Shown here in pieces: positions 23,597 to 31,191 of a stretch of DNA of 42,796 nucleotides (positions within the stretch are counted from its first letter, which is position 1; each line of letters opens with the position of its first letter). This DNA is from Synergistaceae bacterium. Its GTDB lineage: Bacteria > Synergistota > Synergistia > Synergistales > Aminobacteriaceae. The stretch covers positions 1 through 42,796 of the forward strand of contig JAHDKT010000014.1 in NCBI GenBank assembly GCA_018436725.1, read 5' to 3'. The position numbers and the translations under genes are program-made. A model generated the notes under the pieces. The model searched no databases, was not told the DNA's origin, and saw only the letters and a list, made by a program, of their open reading frames with translations.

Positions 23597-24625
23597 ATGA
23601 AAACTCTTCACACAGCGGGAACCCCGCTTCTCGAAATACGGAACCTGTCCGTGGTCTACGAGACCGACACCGGGGTCGTCCACGCCGTCGACGATCTCAA
23701 CATACGGCTCGAACAGGGGAAGACCCTCGGATTCGTCGGCGAAACCGGCGCGGGGAAGACCACGACGGCCCGGGCGATCCTCAGAATCATACAGTCGCCT
23801 CCGGGGAAGATCACGGGGGGACGGATTCTGTTCGAGGGGACGGACCTGCTCTCCCTCACCGACGAAGAGATGCGCTCCATCCGGGGCGGGCGGATCTCGA
23901 TGATCTTCCAGGATCCGATGACCTCGCTGAATCCGGTGATGCCGGTGGACGAACAGATAGCCGAGATGGTGCGGCTGCACGCCGACGTCTCCGCGGAGGA
24001 GGCCAGGGCGAGAGCGGTCGAGATGCTCCGTATGGTCGGAATTCGGCCGGACAGGGCGGGGGATTATCCGCACCAGTTCAGCGGCGGGATGCGGCAGAGG
24101 GTGGTCATCGCGGTCGCATTGGCGTGCACGCCCGCGCTGCTGATAGCGGACGAGCCCACGACGGCGCTCGACGTCACCATCCAGGCGCAGGTGCTGGAGC
24201 TGATCAAGGAGCTGCAGAAGAAGGTGCGCACCTCCATGATCCTGATCACCCACGACATGGGGATCGTCGCCGAAATCTGCGACGAGGTGGCCATCATGTA
24301 CGCGGGAAGCGTCGTGGAGTACGCCCCCATCGACCCGCTCTTCGAACGGCCGCTCCATCCGTACACGCGGGGGCTTTTCCGGGCGATCCCCGACATCACC
24401 GACGATTCCACGGCGGCCATCGAAGTCATCCCCGGCACGCCGCCCGACCCGACCGATCCGCCGAAGGGGTGTTCCTTCTCTCCGCGCTGTTCAAGGGCGA
24501 AAGATGTCTGTTTCGAAAAGCGTTGCGGCATGCGCGAGGCGCTTCCGGGGCATTTCGTGGACTGCTATTTCCCGCTGCTGGAAGAAGAGGACGCGCTTGC
24601 GCGGAGCGAAGGAGGCGCCAGATGA
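23597..24625 (+). CDS. Peptide ABC transporter ATP-binding protein, DppD type
   Basis: A 342-residue ATPase. Walker A GETGAGKTTTARA, Q-loop MIFQDPMTSLNPV, signature QFSGGMRQRV, Walker B LLIADEPTTALD and switch His in ITHDMG are all intact. The C-terminal oligopeptide-transporter domain has the Cys-rich iron-sulfur-type motif GCSFSPRCSRAKDVC. This domain is typical of OppD/DppD. It starts 16 bases after the DppC-type stop with GGGAGGAG, and its TGA overlaps the ATG of the second ATPase. Confidence 0.95.
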   Translation: MKTLHTAGTPLLEIRNLSVVYETDTGVVHAVDDLNIRLEQGKTLGFVGETGAGKTTTARAILRIIQSPPGKITGGRILFEGTDLLSLTDEEMRSIRGGRISMIFQDPMTSLNPVMPVDEQIAEMVRLHADVSAEEARARAVEMLRMVGIRPDRAGDYPHQFSGGMRQRVVIAVALACTPALLIADEPTTALDVTIQAQVLELIKELQKKVRTSMILITHDMGIVAEICDEVAIMYAGSVVEYAPIDPLFERPLHPYTRGLFRAIPDITDDSTAAIEVIPGTPPDPTDPPKGCSFSPRCSRAKDVCFEKRCGMREALPGHFVDCYFPLLEEEDALARSEGGAR

Positions 24626-25602
24626 GCGGGAATGGAACGAATCGGCCGATTCTGGAGGTCAACGGCCTCCGCAAGTATTTCAACGTGAAGAGCGGCGTGC
24701 TCCACGCGGTGGACGGCGTCGACCTGCACATCGGAAAAGGGGAGACTCTGGGGCTGGTGGGGGAGTCCGGGTGCGGCAAATCGACCCTCGGCAGAGTCGT
24801 CATCGGGCTTGTCGACGCCACGGAGGGCGAGATTCTCTTCGACGGACGGAACACCCTCGCCTTCGACAAGCGGGAGAAGGCCGCCTTCCGCAGGCGCGCG
24901 CAGATCGTCTTTCAGGACCCCTACTCCTCGCTCAACCCGAGGATGTCCGTCTCGCAGCTCATCGCCGAACCGCTGGACATCAACAGAGCCTGCGCAAGCC
25001 GCAGGGAGATGGACAAAAAGGTCGCCGAGCTGATGGACACCGTGGGGATCGCCGGTCGTCTCGCCGGCGCCTACCCGCACGAACTCGACGGCGGGCGACG
25101 GCAGCGCGTCGGCGTGGCCAGGGCGCTCGCGCTCGATCCCGAATTCATCGTCCTCGACGAGCCGGTGTCCGCGCTCGACGTCTGTATCCAGGCGCAGATA
25201 CTCAACCTCCTCGGCGAGCTGAAACGGCGGGACGGGTACACCTATCTCTTCATCTCCCACGATCTCTCGGTGGTGAAGTACGTCTCGGACAGGATCGCCG
25301 TAATGTATCTCGGCAAGATCGTCGAGACCGCCGACAGGCTCGACCTCTTCAAGACTCCGCAGCACCCCTACACGCAGGCGCTCCTCTCCGCGGCGCCGAT
25401 AGCGAAGCGGGGAGCGGCGCGCGAGCGGATCGTGCTCGAAGGGGATGTTCCCAGCCCGATATCGCCGCCTCCGGGGTGTCGCTTTCAGGGGCGCTGCCGC
25501 TACCGGAAGGACGTCTGCCGGAGCGAGACGCCGGAACTCCGCCCCGTCGGCGCCAACGGACATGCCGCAGCCTGCCACTTCGCGGGCGAACTTGGCGCGT
25601 AG
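24622..25602 (+). CDS. Peptide ABC transporter ATP-binding protein, DppF type
   Basis: A 326-residue ATPase partner of the DppD-type protein. Walker A is GESGCGKSTLGRV, Q-loop FQDPYSSLNPRM, Walker B FIVLDEPVSALD, switch ISHDLS, and the C-terminal Cys motif GCRFQGRCRYRKDVC. The ABC signature reads ELDGGRRQR rather than LSGGQRQR, so the usual Ser and Gln are replaced. Similar forms occur, I believe, in some oligopeptide ATPases, so it is probably functional. It overlaps the preceding gene by ATGA, indicating coupled translation. Confidence 0.94.
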   Translation: MSGNGTNRPILEVNGLRKYFNVKSGVLHAVDGVDLHIGKGETLGLVGESGCGKSTLGRVVIGLVDATEGEILFDGRNTLAFDKREKAAFRRRAQIVFQDPYSSLNPRMSVSQLIAEPLDINRACASRREMDKKVAELMDTVGIAGRLAGAYPHELDGGRRQRVGVARALALDPEFIVLDEPVSALDVCIQAQILNLLGELKRRDGYTYLFISHDLSVVKYVSDRIAVMYLGKIVETADRLDLFKTPQHPYTQALLSAAPIAKRGAARERIVLEGDVPSPISPPPGCRFQGRCRYRKDVCRSETPELRPVGANGHAAACHFAGELGA

Positions 25603-25635
25603 GCGCGGAAGGCGCCTCGGGAGGACGTTTCCGCG

Positions 25636-26220
25636 ATGAGCGTGCGCGCATACAGATGGTCGGCTCTCGTCCCGATCGCCACCAACCCGCTCATCCTTCT
25701 GGACGTGCTGCTGGTGCTCTTCGTCGCCGGTGGAGCCGCCGTTTCGGCCCTGCTGCTGGCCCAGTGGTTCTTCGCCGGCTTCGTCTCCATTGCGAACGTA
25801 GCGGAGGCTTTCTTGCTGGCGCTGCTGCTCGACGCTCTCTTTCTCGCCCTCTTTTTCGCCGGGGTCTTCCTCTTCCTGCGGAATCGCTACGTCGCCGTCT
25901 ACATGATCGACGAACGCGGGATCTACTGCGAGAACATCCGCCCGGCGCGCTTCACCCCTCCGGACGGCGCATCGTTCTTTATGACGCGGGCGGTCCTGCT
26001 TTCCGGGCAGGTCGACGTATCCAAAAGCACGGTCAGAAAGATCTACTGGAGAGAGGTGGCGCGCATCGAAGAGCTGCCGGAGATCGGCGTGCTCGTACTG
26101 AAGGGGAGGCGGGGAACCCTTCTGAGGCTGTACTGCCCAAGAGGGGCCACCTGGACCGACGTCCTGTCGCTCTCCGGGGCGTTTCTTGCGGAATCGCGTG
26201 CCGAAAGGGGGGAGAGCTAG
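25636..26220 (+). CDS. Uncharacterised two-TM membrane protein in the peptide operon
   Basis: The 194-residue product has two long hydrophobic helices (about 18-48 and 55-83). A cytoplasmic domain of about 110 residues follows, containing VYMIDERGIYCENIRPARFT and a basic YWREVARIEELPEIGVLVLK segment. That pattern resembles membrane proteins with a PH-like domain, though this is only an impression. I recognise no family. It sits between the transporter ATPase and the binding protein gene in the same direction, with 33- and 65-base gaps. A role in the transporter's assembly or regulation is conjecture. Confidence 0.65.
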   Translation: MSVRAYRWSALVPIATNPLILLDVLLVLFVAGGAAVSALLLAQWFFAGFVSIANVAEAFLLALLLDALFLALFFAGVFLFLRNRYVAVYMIDERGIYCENIRPARFTPPDGASFFMTRAVLLSGQVDVSKSTVRKIYWREVARIEELPEIGVLVLKGRRGTLLRLYCPRGATWTDVLSLSGAFLAESRAERGES

Positions 26221-26234
26221 TTCCGAACGCGCTC

Positions 26235-26264
26235 TTGCCGAAATATCGTGTGTCGAAATACATA
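26235..26264 (+). promoter_or_regulatory. Possible internal promoter before the binding protein gene
   Basis: TTGCCG (26235-26240) and TACATA (26259-26264) with 18-base spacing lie in a locally AT-rich gap. Extra expression of the binding protein relative to the membrane parts would be normal for this class. Confidence 0.3.
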
Positions 26265-26285
26265 TTTTCAGGGAGGTGCTGTATT

Positions 26286-27806
26286 GTGAGAAGAAAGGTT
26301 TTTGTTCCGGTTCTGCTGTTCGCGCTGCTGTTTTCCCTCTCCGCCGCCGCCGCGCCGAAGGACGCGCTCGTCGTCGGCATCCATGCGGACGCCAAGACGC
26401 TCGATCCGCACGTGAGCAACGACTCGGTGTCGCACAACGCCATGCTCCAGATCTACGAACGTTTGGTGACGCTGGACGAGAAGAACGATCTGGTTCCCCA
26501 GCTCGCCGAGCGGTGGGAGACTCCCGACCCTCTGACGTACAAATTTTACCTGAAAAAGGGCGTCAAGTTCCACAACGGCGAGGAGTTGACCGCGGAGGAC
26601 GTGCTCTTCTCCTTCAAGAGAGCCATGGGGCCGGAGGCTGGCGCCATCCGCGCGTACTCCGACTGCATCGATCCGGACGGTTTCGAGACGCCCGACAAGT
26701 ACACGATCGTCATCCGGACCAAGGAGCCTATGGCCGCGTTCCTGGCCTCCATGAAACACGCCTACGCCTCCATCGTCAACAAGAAGGCCGTGGAAGAGGC
26801 GGGGGAGCGCTACGGGAACGCCCCCGTCGGCACCGGGCCGTTCAAATTCGTCGAATGGAGGAAGGGTGACCGCATCGTCTTCGAGCGTTTCGACGACTAC
26901 CACGGCGAGAAGCCGCGGATCAAGACGATGACGCTCCGGGCCATTCCCGAGGCGACGAGCCGCGTGATCGAACTCGAGACAGGCAACGTCGACCTGATCT
27001 ACTACGTCCCCACGTCGGACGTGAAGCGCCTGCGGGCCAACTCGTCGATCGACGTGATCCAGACGCCGGGCAGCCTTGTCTACTACATGGGCATGAACAC
27101 CGAGAGGAAGCCCTTCGACGATCCCCGGGTGCGCCGGGCCGTCGACCTCGCCATCGACAAGGAGGGCGTCGTCGACGCGGTGTTCGAGGGATTCGCCGCG
27201 GTTCCAGCGGGCGCGTGGGCGCCTGCGGTAAAATACGCGCCGGCGGACGCCGCGCCGCTGGTGCAGAATTTGGAAGAGGCCGCGAAGCTGCTGAAAGAGG
27301 CCGGGTATCCGAACGGTTTCAAGACGGAACTCTGGATTCAGGACCGCAAGGACCGCATCGACATGGCCACCATCATCCAGGCGCAGCTTCAGGAAGTGGG
27401 CGTCGAAGTCGAGATCAAGGTGCTCGAATGGGGCGCATACCTTGAGAAACTGAAGTCGGGCGAGCATCAAATGTACATTCTGGGATGGTCCGCCTCCGCT
27501 CCCGCGCACGACCCGTTCTTCTACGTCGGCCCCAAGTTCCACTCGCGTTTCTCCGGCCCCTCCAACAGAGTTCGCCTCAAGGACGCCGAGACGGACCGGC
27601 TGATCGACCTGGGCGCGATCACTCCCGACGGCCCGGAGCGGGCGAAGATCTACGCGGACCTGTGGGTTCGCCTGAACGAACTGCGTCCCTGGGTCTACCT
27701 CGCTATCCCGGATTTCTTCTACGGCAAGGTCAAGAGCCTGAAGGGAATGGAGCACCTGAACGACCGTTCCGTGAACTACCTGGGAACCGCGTTTTTCGAA
27801 GAGTAG
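26286..27806 (+). CDS. Peptide ABC transporter substrate-binding protein (SBP_bac_5)
   Basis: A 506-residue family 5 solute-binding protein. The signal peptide (RRKVFVPVLLFALLFSLSAAAA, cleaved near residue 23) has no lipobox Cys, so the protein is probably free in a periplasm, consistent with a diderm cell. Family motifs include DAKTLDPHVSNDSVSHNAML, ERWETPDPLTYKFYLKKGVK then FHNGEELTAEDV, and GTGPFKFVEW. The start GTG 26286 lies 7 bases after GGGAGGTG. The long frame beginning at 24504 upstream is not coding. It ends the operon, with a terminator following. The ligand is most likely a peptide or acyl-amino acid, given the M20 hydrolase. Confidence 0.95.
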   Translation: MRRKVFVPVLLFALLFSLSAAAAPKDALVVGIHADAKTLDPHVSNDSVSHNAMLQIYERLVTLDEKNDLVPQLAERWETPDPLTYKFYLKKGVKFHNGEELTAEDVLFSFKRAMGPEAGAIRAYSDCIDPDGFETPDKYTIVIRTKEPMAAFLASMKHAYASIVNKKAVEEAGERYGNAPVGTGPFKFVEWRKGDRIVFERFDDYHGEKPRIKTMTLRAIPEATSRVIELETGNVDLIYYVPTSDVKRLRANSSIDVIQTPGSLVYYMGMNTERKPFDDPRVRRAVDLAIDKEGVVDAVFEGFAAVPAGAWAPAVKYAPADAAPLVQNLEEAAKLLKEAGYPNGFKTELWIQDRKDRIDMATIIQAQLQEVGVEVEIKVLEWGAYLEKLKSGEHQMYILGWSASAPAHDPFFYVGPKFHSRFSGPSNRVRLKDAETDRLIDLGAITPDGPERAKIYADLWVRLNELRPWVYLAIPDFFYGKVKSLKGMEHLNDRSVNYLGTAFFEE

Positions 27807-27842
27807 ACTCCGCTTCCCGTACACGCGGACAGCACGTCGACG

Positions 27843-27887
27843 GGGGAGCGCGTTCGGTCCTGATCCGGGCGCGCTCCCCTTGTTGTT
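27843..27887 (+). terminator. Terminator of the peptide transport operon
   Basis: A perfect 10-bp stem GGGGAGCGCG (27843-27852) with 27870-27879, loop 17 bases, is followed by TTGTTGTT. Confidence 0.75.
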
Positions 27888-27912
27888 CCGTAAAGATAGG
27901 TATTCTACGGAA
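27886..27912. promoter_or_regulatory. Dyad upstream of the HK3 promoter
   Basis: TTCCGTA (27886-27892) and TACGGAA (27906-27912) are perfect complements with a 13-base spacer, ending 6 bases before the extended -10 box. It is placed where an activator or repressor of the HK3 cluster could bind. Confidence 0.45.
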
Positions 27913-27918
27913 GAAAAG

Positions 27919-27927
27919 TGATACAAT
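27919..27927 (+). promoter_or_regulatory. Extended -10 promoter of the HK3-regulator-HK4 cluster
   Basis: TGATACAAT gives a TGn extension plus TACAAT. There is no good -35, which is acceptable for extended -10 promoters. Confidence 0.5.
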
Positions 27928-28006
27928 ACCCGAGAGCAAGCGCGCCTACGAAACAGAAAATTTTCGGAAACGATGAGTACACTCCCTCCGAAAGCTGGTG
28001 AACAGG

Positions 28007-30703
28007 ATGAGGAAGAGGTTTCCTTCCGTGCGCGGCGTCCGTCCGATGCACGCAGCGTGCTCCGCGCTTCTGGCGATGGCGTTTCTCTTCGCCCTTGCGC
28101 ATGACGACGTTCTTTCTTTCGCCCACCCGATCGAGCGACGCGTACTTCTCCTTCACTCCTTCCACCAGGGGTACGAGTGGACCGACTCGATCCACCGGGG
28201 GGTCGAGGATGAACTTGCCTTTTCGGGAGGCAAGGATATCCAGCTCTTCGTGGAGTATCTCGACCGCATACGGAACCCGGAGGAAGCCCACGTCGAAATG
28301 ATGGCCGACGTCTTCCGCCGCAGATATACCGACAAGGGCGTCGTCTTCGACGCGATCGTCTGCACCGACGACGACGCGCTCGTCTTCCTGCGCGAGCGGG
28401 GCGAGGCGCTCTTCGGCGACGTTCCCAAGGTGTTCTGCGGAATCAACGACTTCACCCCCGCGCGCATCGCGGGAATGCGCGACGTCACCGGCGTCAACGA
28501 GGCCATATCGGTAACCGAGACGATCGATCTCATCCTCCGCCTTCGCCCGGCGACGAAGACTATCGCCGTCGTCTCCGGCTCCAGGCTCACCGAGAAACGC
28601 AACCTCGAACTGGTCAGGAACGCCGCGCCGCTTTTCAAGGATGCCGCGGAGTTCGTCCGGCTCGACGAACTGGAGCCAGAGGAGCTTCGGCGTCGGCTGG
28701 CCGCGCTGGAGCCGGAGACCTCGGCGGTCCTTCTGCTCACGTATCTTCTCACCCCGTCGGGGAAGGCGCTCACGGTCCACGAAAATATGGAACTCGTGAC
28801 GGAGAGCACTTCGGCGCCCGTCTTCGGCTGCTGGGACTTCCTGCTTTCTTACGGAGCGGTCGGAGGCAAGGTGGTGCACGGACATTCGCAGGGAGAGGCC
28901 GCAGCCGGTCTCGCGCTGCGGATTCTCTCCGGGGAAAGGGCGGAAGACATCCCCGTGCTTCTTGAAAGCCCGAATCGCTACGTCTTCAACGCCTCCGCGC
29001 TGCGGAAGCACGGTATCCCGGAGGCGCTGCTCCCTTCCGGCGCTCTTGTGGTGCACCGCGAGGCGGAGAGCCTCATCGAGAACTGGGAGGCGATATCGAA
29101 GAACACGTTTTTCGGGTACGACCTCTTCGCGGAGAACGTCACCCCGATGATGCTCATCGATCCGGACACCGGAGTCATTTTGGACGCCAACCGGACGGCT
29201 CTCGGCTTTTACGGATACCCGAAGCTGCAGGGGATGAACATCGCCCAGATCAACACGCTCTCTCCGGAAGAGATCGCGCGGGAGATGGAGAAGGCTCGAA
29301 GACGGAATATACGATTCTTCGACTTCGAACACCGCCTGGCCGACGGCAACGTGCGGAACGTCGGCGTGCACGCTTCGCCGATCTCCGTCGACGGCAAGGA
29401 TGTACTTCTGTCGTTGATCATCGACGAAACCGACAGGGTGGTCGCGCAAGAAACACTTCGTCGCCGGAACCTCTTGATCGCCGCTCTCGTCGCCGCCGCG
29501 CTGCTGCTTCAGTCGGGCGCCCTCGTCATGCTGTTGCGAAGCGCCGCGCGCAGGAAGAGGGCGGAGGAAGCCCTCCGGGAGAGCGAGCGAAAGCTCGGCG
29601 CCCTTTTCGCTTCCATGACGGAAATGGTCGTGATCCACGAACTGGTTTTCGACGGACGGAACCGGCCCGTGAACTACCGCATCACCGACTGCAACGTCGC
29701 CTTCACGAGAACGACCGGGATCGCCAGGGAAGCCGCGATCGGGCGTCTGGCCACGGAGGTCTACGGGAGCGCGACGCCGCCCTACTTCGAGGAGTACAGC
29801 CGCGTCGCTCTGACCGGGGAGCCGCGCTTTTTCGAAGTCTTCTACCCTCCCATGGACAAGCACTTCTTCATTTCAGCCGTCTCGCCGGGCGAAAACCACT
29901 TCGCCACCATCACCGCCGACATCACCTCCATCAAGCGGGCGGAACGGCTCGTCGAGGCGAAGAACAAGGAGCTGGAGCAGATCGTCTACGTCGCCTCGCA
30001 CGACCTTCGCTCTCCGCTCGTCAACGTGGAAGGCTACAGCCGCGAGCTGGAATACTCCGTCGAGGATCTTCTGCGCGCGCTGGACTCGTCGCTTTCTCCC
30101 GAAGAGAAGGAGCGGTCGGTACGCGCGCTGCTCCCCGATATGACGGATTCTTTGCGCCGCATCAGGAGCAGCGCGAAGCAGATGGACGCGCTTCTTACAG
30201 GGCTGTTGAAGCTCTCCCGCCTCGGGCGGGCGGCGCTCGCCATCGGTCCCGTCGACATGAACGCGCTGATGGGGCAGTTGGTCTCCTCTCTGCAGTTCCA
30301 GATAAAAGAAGCCGGGGCGACGATCCGCGTCGGCGAGCTGCCCCCGTGCAGAGGGGACGCCGTGCAGCTCACCCAGGTGTTCGCCAACCTGCTGGGCAAC
30401 GCGCTGAAGTACCTCGACCCCGAACGCCCGGGGGAGATCGTCGTCGAAGGAAGGACCGAGCCTGACCGGGCCGTCTACACCGTCGGAGACAACGGCGTCG
30501 GCATCGCTCCGGAGCACCGGGAGAAGATCTTCCAGCTCTTCCACAGGCTCGATCCGGCGGCGAGCGAAGGCGAGGGACTGGGGTTGACGATAGTACGGCA
30601 GATTCTCGGAAGGCTGGGCGGCGAAGTTTCCGTAGAATCGAGTAAAGGCAAGGGAAGTGTATTCAAAGTAACGCTGCCCGGACTTTCGATCAAAGGAGAA
30701 TGA
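28007..30703 (+). CDS. Sensor histidine kinase HK3 with substrate-binding-like sensor
   Basis: An 898-residue membrane kinase. Numbering from the ATG: signal/TM about 14-33; a periplasmic ABC substrate-binding-like domain (45-340, starting RRVLLLHSFHQGYEWTDSIH); an extracytoplasmic PAS-like domain (371-477, GMNIAQINTL); TM about 488-510; cytoplasmic PAS (527-642); a phytochrome-type HisKA with ASHDLRSPLVNVEGY (phospho-His 665); HATPase (NLLGNALKY, DNGVGI, GLGLTI). There is no receiver domain. The single-domain regulator directly downstream is the likely partner. I chose ATG 28007 with a weak GGTGA upstream; GTG 27998 is an alternative. The intact sensor makes it the reference for the shortened HK1. 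Confidence 0.92.
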   Translation: MRKRFPSVRGVRPMHAACSALLAMAFLFALAHDDVLSFAHPIERRVLLLHSFHQGYEWTDSIHRGVEDELAFSGGKDIQLFVEYLDRIRNPEEAHVEMMADVFRRRYTDKGVVFDAIVCTDDDALVFLRERGEALFGDVPKVFCGINDFTPARIAGMRDVTGVNEAISVTETIDLILRLRPATKTIAVVSGSRLTEKRNLELVRNAAPLFKDAAEFVRLDELEPEELRRRLAALEPETSAVLLLTYLLTPSGKALTVHENMELVTESTSAPVFGCWDFLLSYGAVGGKVVHGHSQGEAAAGLALRILSGERAEDIPVLLESPNRYVFNASALRKHGIPEALLPSGALVVHREAESLIENWEAISKNTFFGYDLFAENVTPMMLIDPDTGVILDANRTALGFYGYPKLQGMNIAQINTLSPEEIAREMEKARRRNIRFFDFEHRLADGNVRNVGVHASPISVDGKDVLLSLIIDETDRVVAQETLRRRNLLIAALVAAALLLQSGALVMLLRSAARRKRAEEALRESERKLGALFASMTEMVVIHELVFDGRNRPVNYRITDCNVAFTRTTGIAREAAIGRLATEVYGSATPPYFEEYSRVALTGEPRFFEVFYPPMDKHFFISAVSPGENHFATITADITSIKRAERLVEAKNKELEQIVYVASHDLRSPLVNVEGYSRELEYSVEDLLRALDSSLSPEEKERSVRALLPDMTDSLRRIRSSAKQMDALLTGLLKLSRLGRAALAIGPVDMNALMGQLVSSLQFQIKEAGATIRVGELPPCRGDAVQLTQVFANLLGNALKYLDPERPGEIVVEGRTEPDRAVYTVGDNGVGIAPEHREKIFQLFHRLDPAASEGEGLGLTIVRQILGRLGGEVSVESSKGKGSVFKVTLPGLSIKGE

Positions 30704-30705
30704 AG

Positions 30706-31170
30706 ATGGAGGGAGACGAACGCATGCACAAGGAAGTCATCATACTCATCGCCGAGGACGACGAGGGGCACGCCGGCCTGATACGCAAGAACCTGGCGCG
30801 CGCGGGTATCTCCAATCGCGTGGAGCACTTCAGGGACGGCCAGGAGATCGTCGATTTCCTCTTCATGAAGGGAGAGGGGCCGCAGCGCAGGCCGCACACT
30901 CCGTACATACTGCTTCTGGACATCCGGATGCCCAAGCTGGACGGCACCGAGGTGCTCAAGCTGATCAAGGAAGATCCCGAGTTGCGAAAGATGCCCGTGG
31001 TCATGATCACCACGACCGACGACCCGCGCGAGGTGGAGCGCTGTCATACGCTCGGATGCAGCAGCTATATAACGAAACCCGTGGAATACGACGCCTTCGT
31101 CAACGCCGTTCGCCAACTGGGGCTCTTCCTCGCCGTCGTGCAGGTGCCTCAAGTGAACGGCGTGCACTGA
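30706..31170 (+). CDS. Single-domain response regulator, Rcp1-like
   Basis: A 154-residue stand-alone receiver. Acidic pocket AEDDEGHAG, phospho-acceptor in ILLLDIRMPKLDG, Thr in VVMITTTDD and Lys in SSYITKPVEYDAF are present. The insertion around FLFMKGEGPQRRPHTP and the overall form match Rcp1, the partner of phytochrome-type kinases. HK3 has the same type of His box. No output domain follows, so it may relay phosphate or act by protein contact. I chose ATG 30706, 7 bases after AAAGGAG. ATG 30700 overlaps the HK3 stop but is only 1 base from that site, and 30724 is another option. Confidence 0.9.
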   Translation: MEGDERMHKEVIILIAEDDEGHAGLIRKNLARAGISNRVEHFRDGQEIVDFLFMKGEGPQRRPHTPYILLLDIRMPKLDGTEVLKLIKEDPELRKMPVVMITTTDDPREVERCHTLGCSSYITKPVEYDAFVNAVRQLGLFLAVVQVPQVNGVH

Positions 31171-31191
31171 GGACGGGCGGAGGCGCGAAGG

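Noticed and set aside
24504..26285. Long open frame upstream of the substrate-binding protein, making an 1100-residue product
   Set aside because: The binding protein has its own GGGAGGTG site, GTG start and signal peptide at 26286. The upstream part overlaps the ATPase and membrane protein genes in another frame and is Arg/Ala-rich.
27905..29863. 652-codon minus-strand ORF opposite HK3
   Set aside because: Antisense to a clear kinase with signature motifs; no motif or ribosome binding site of its own.
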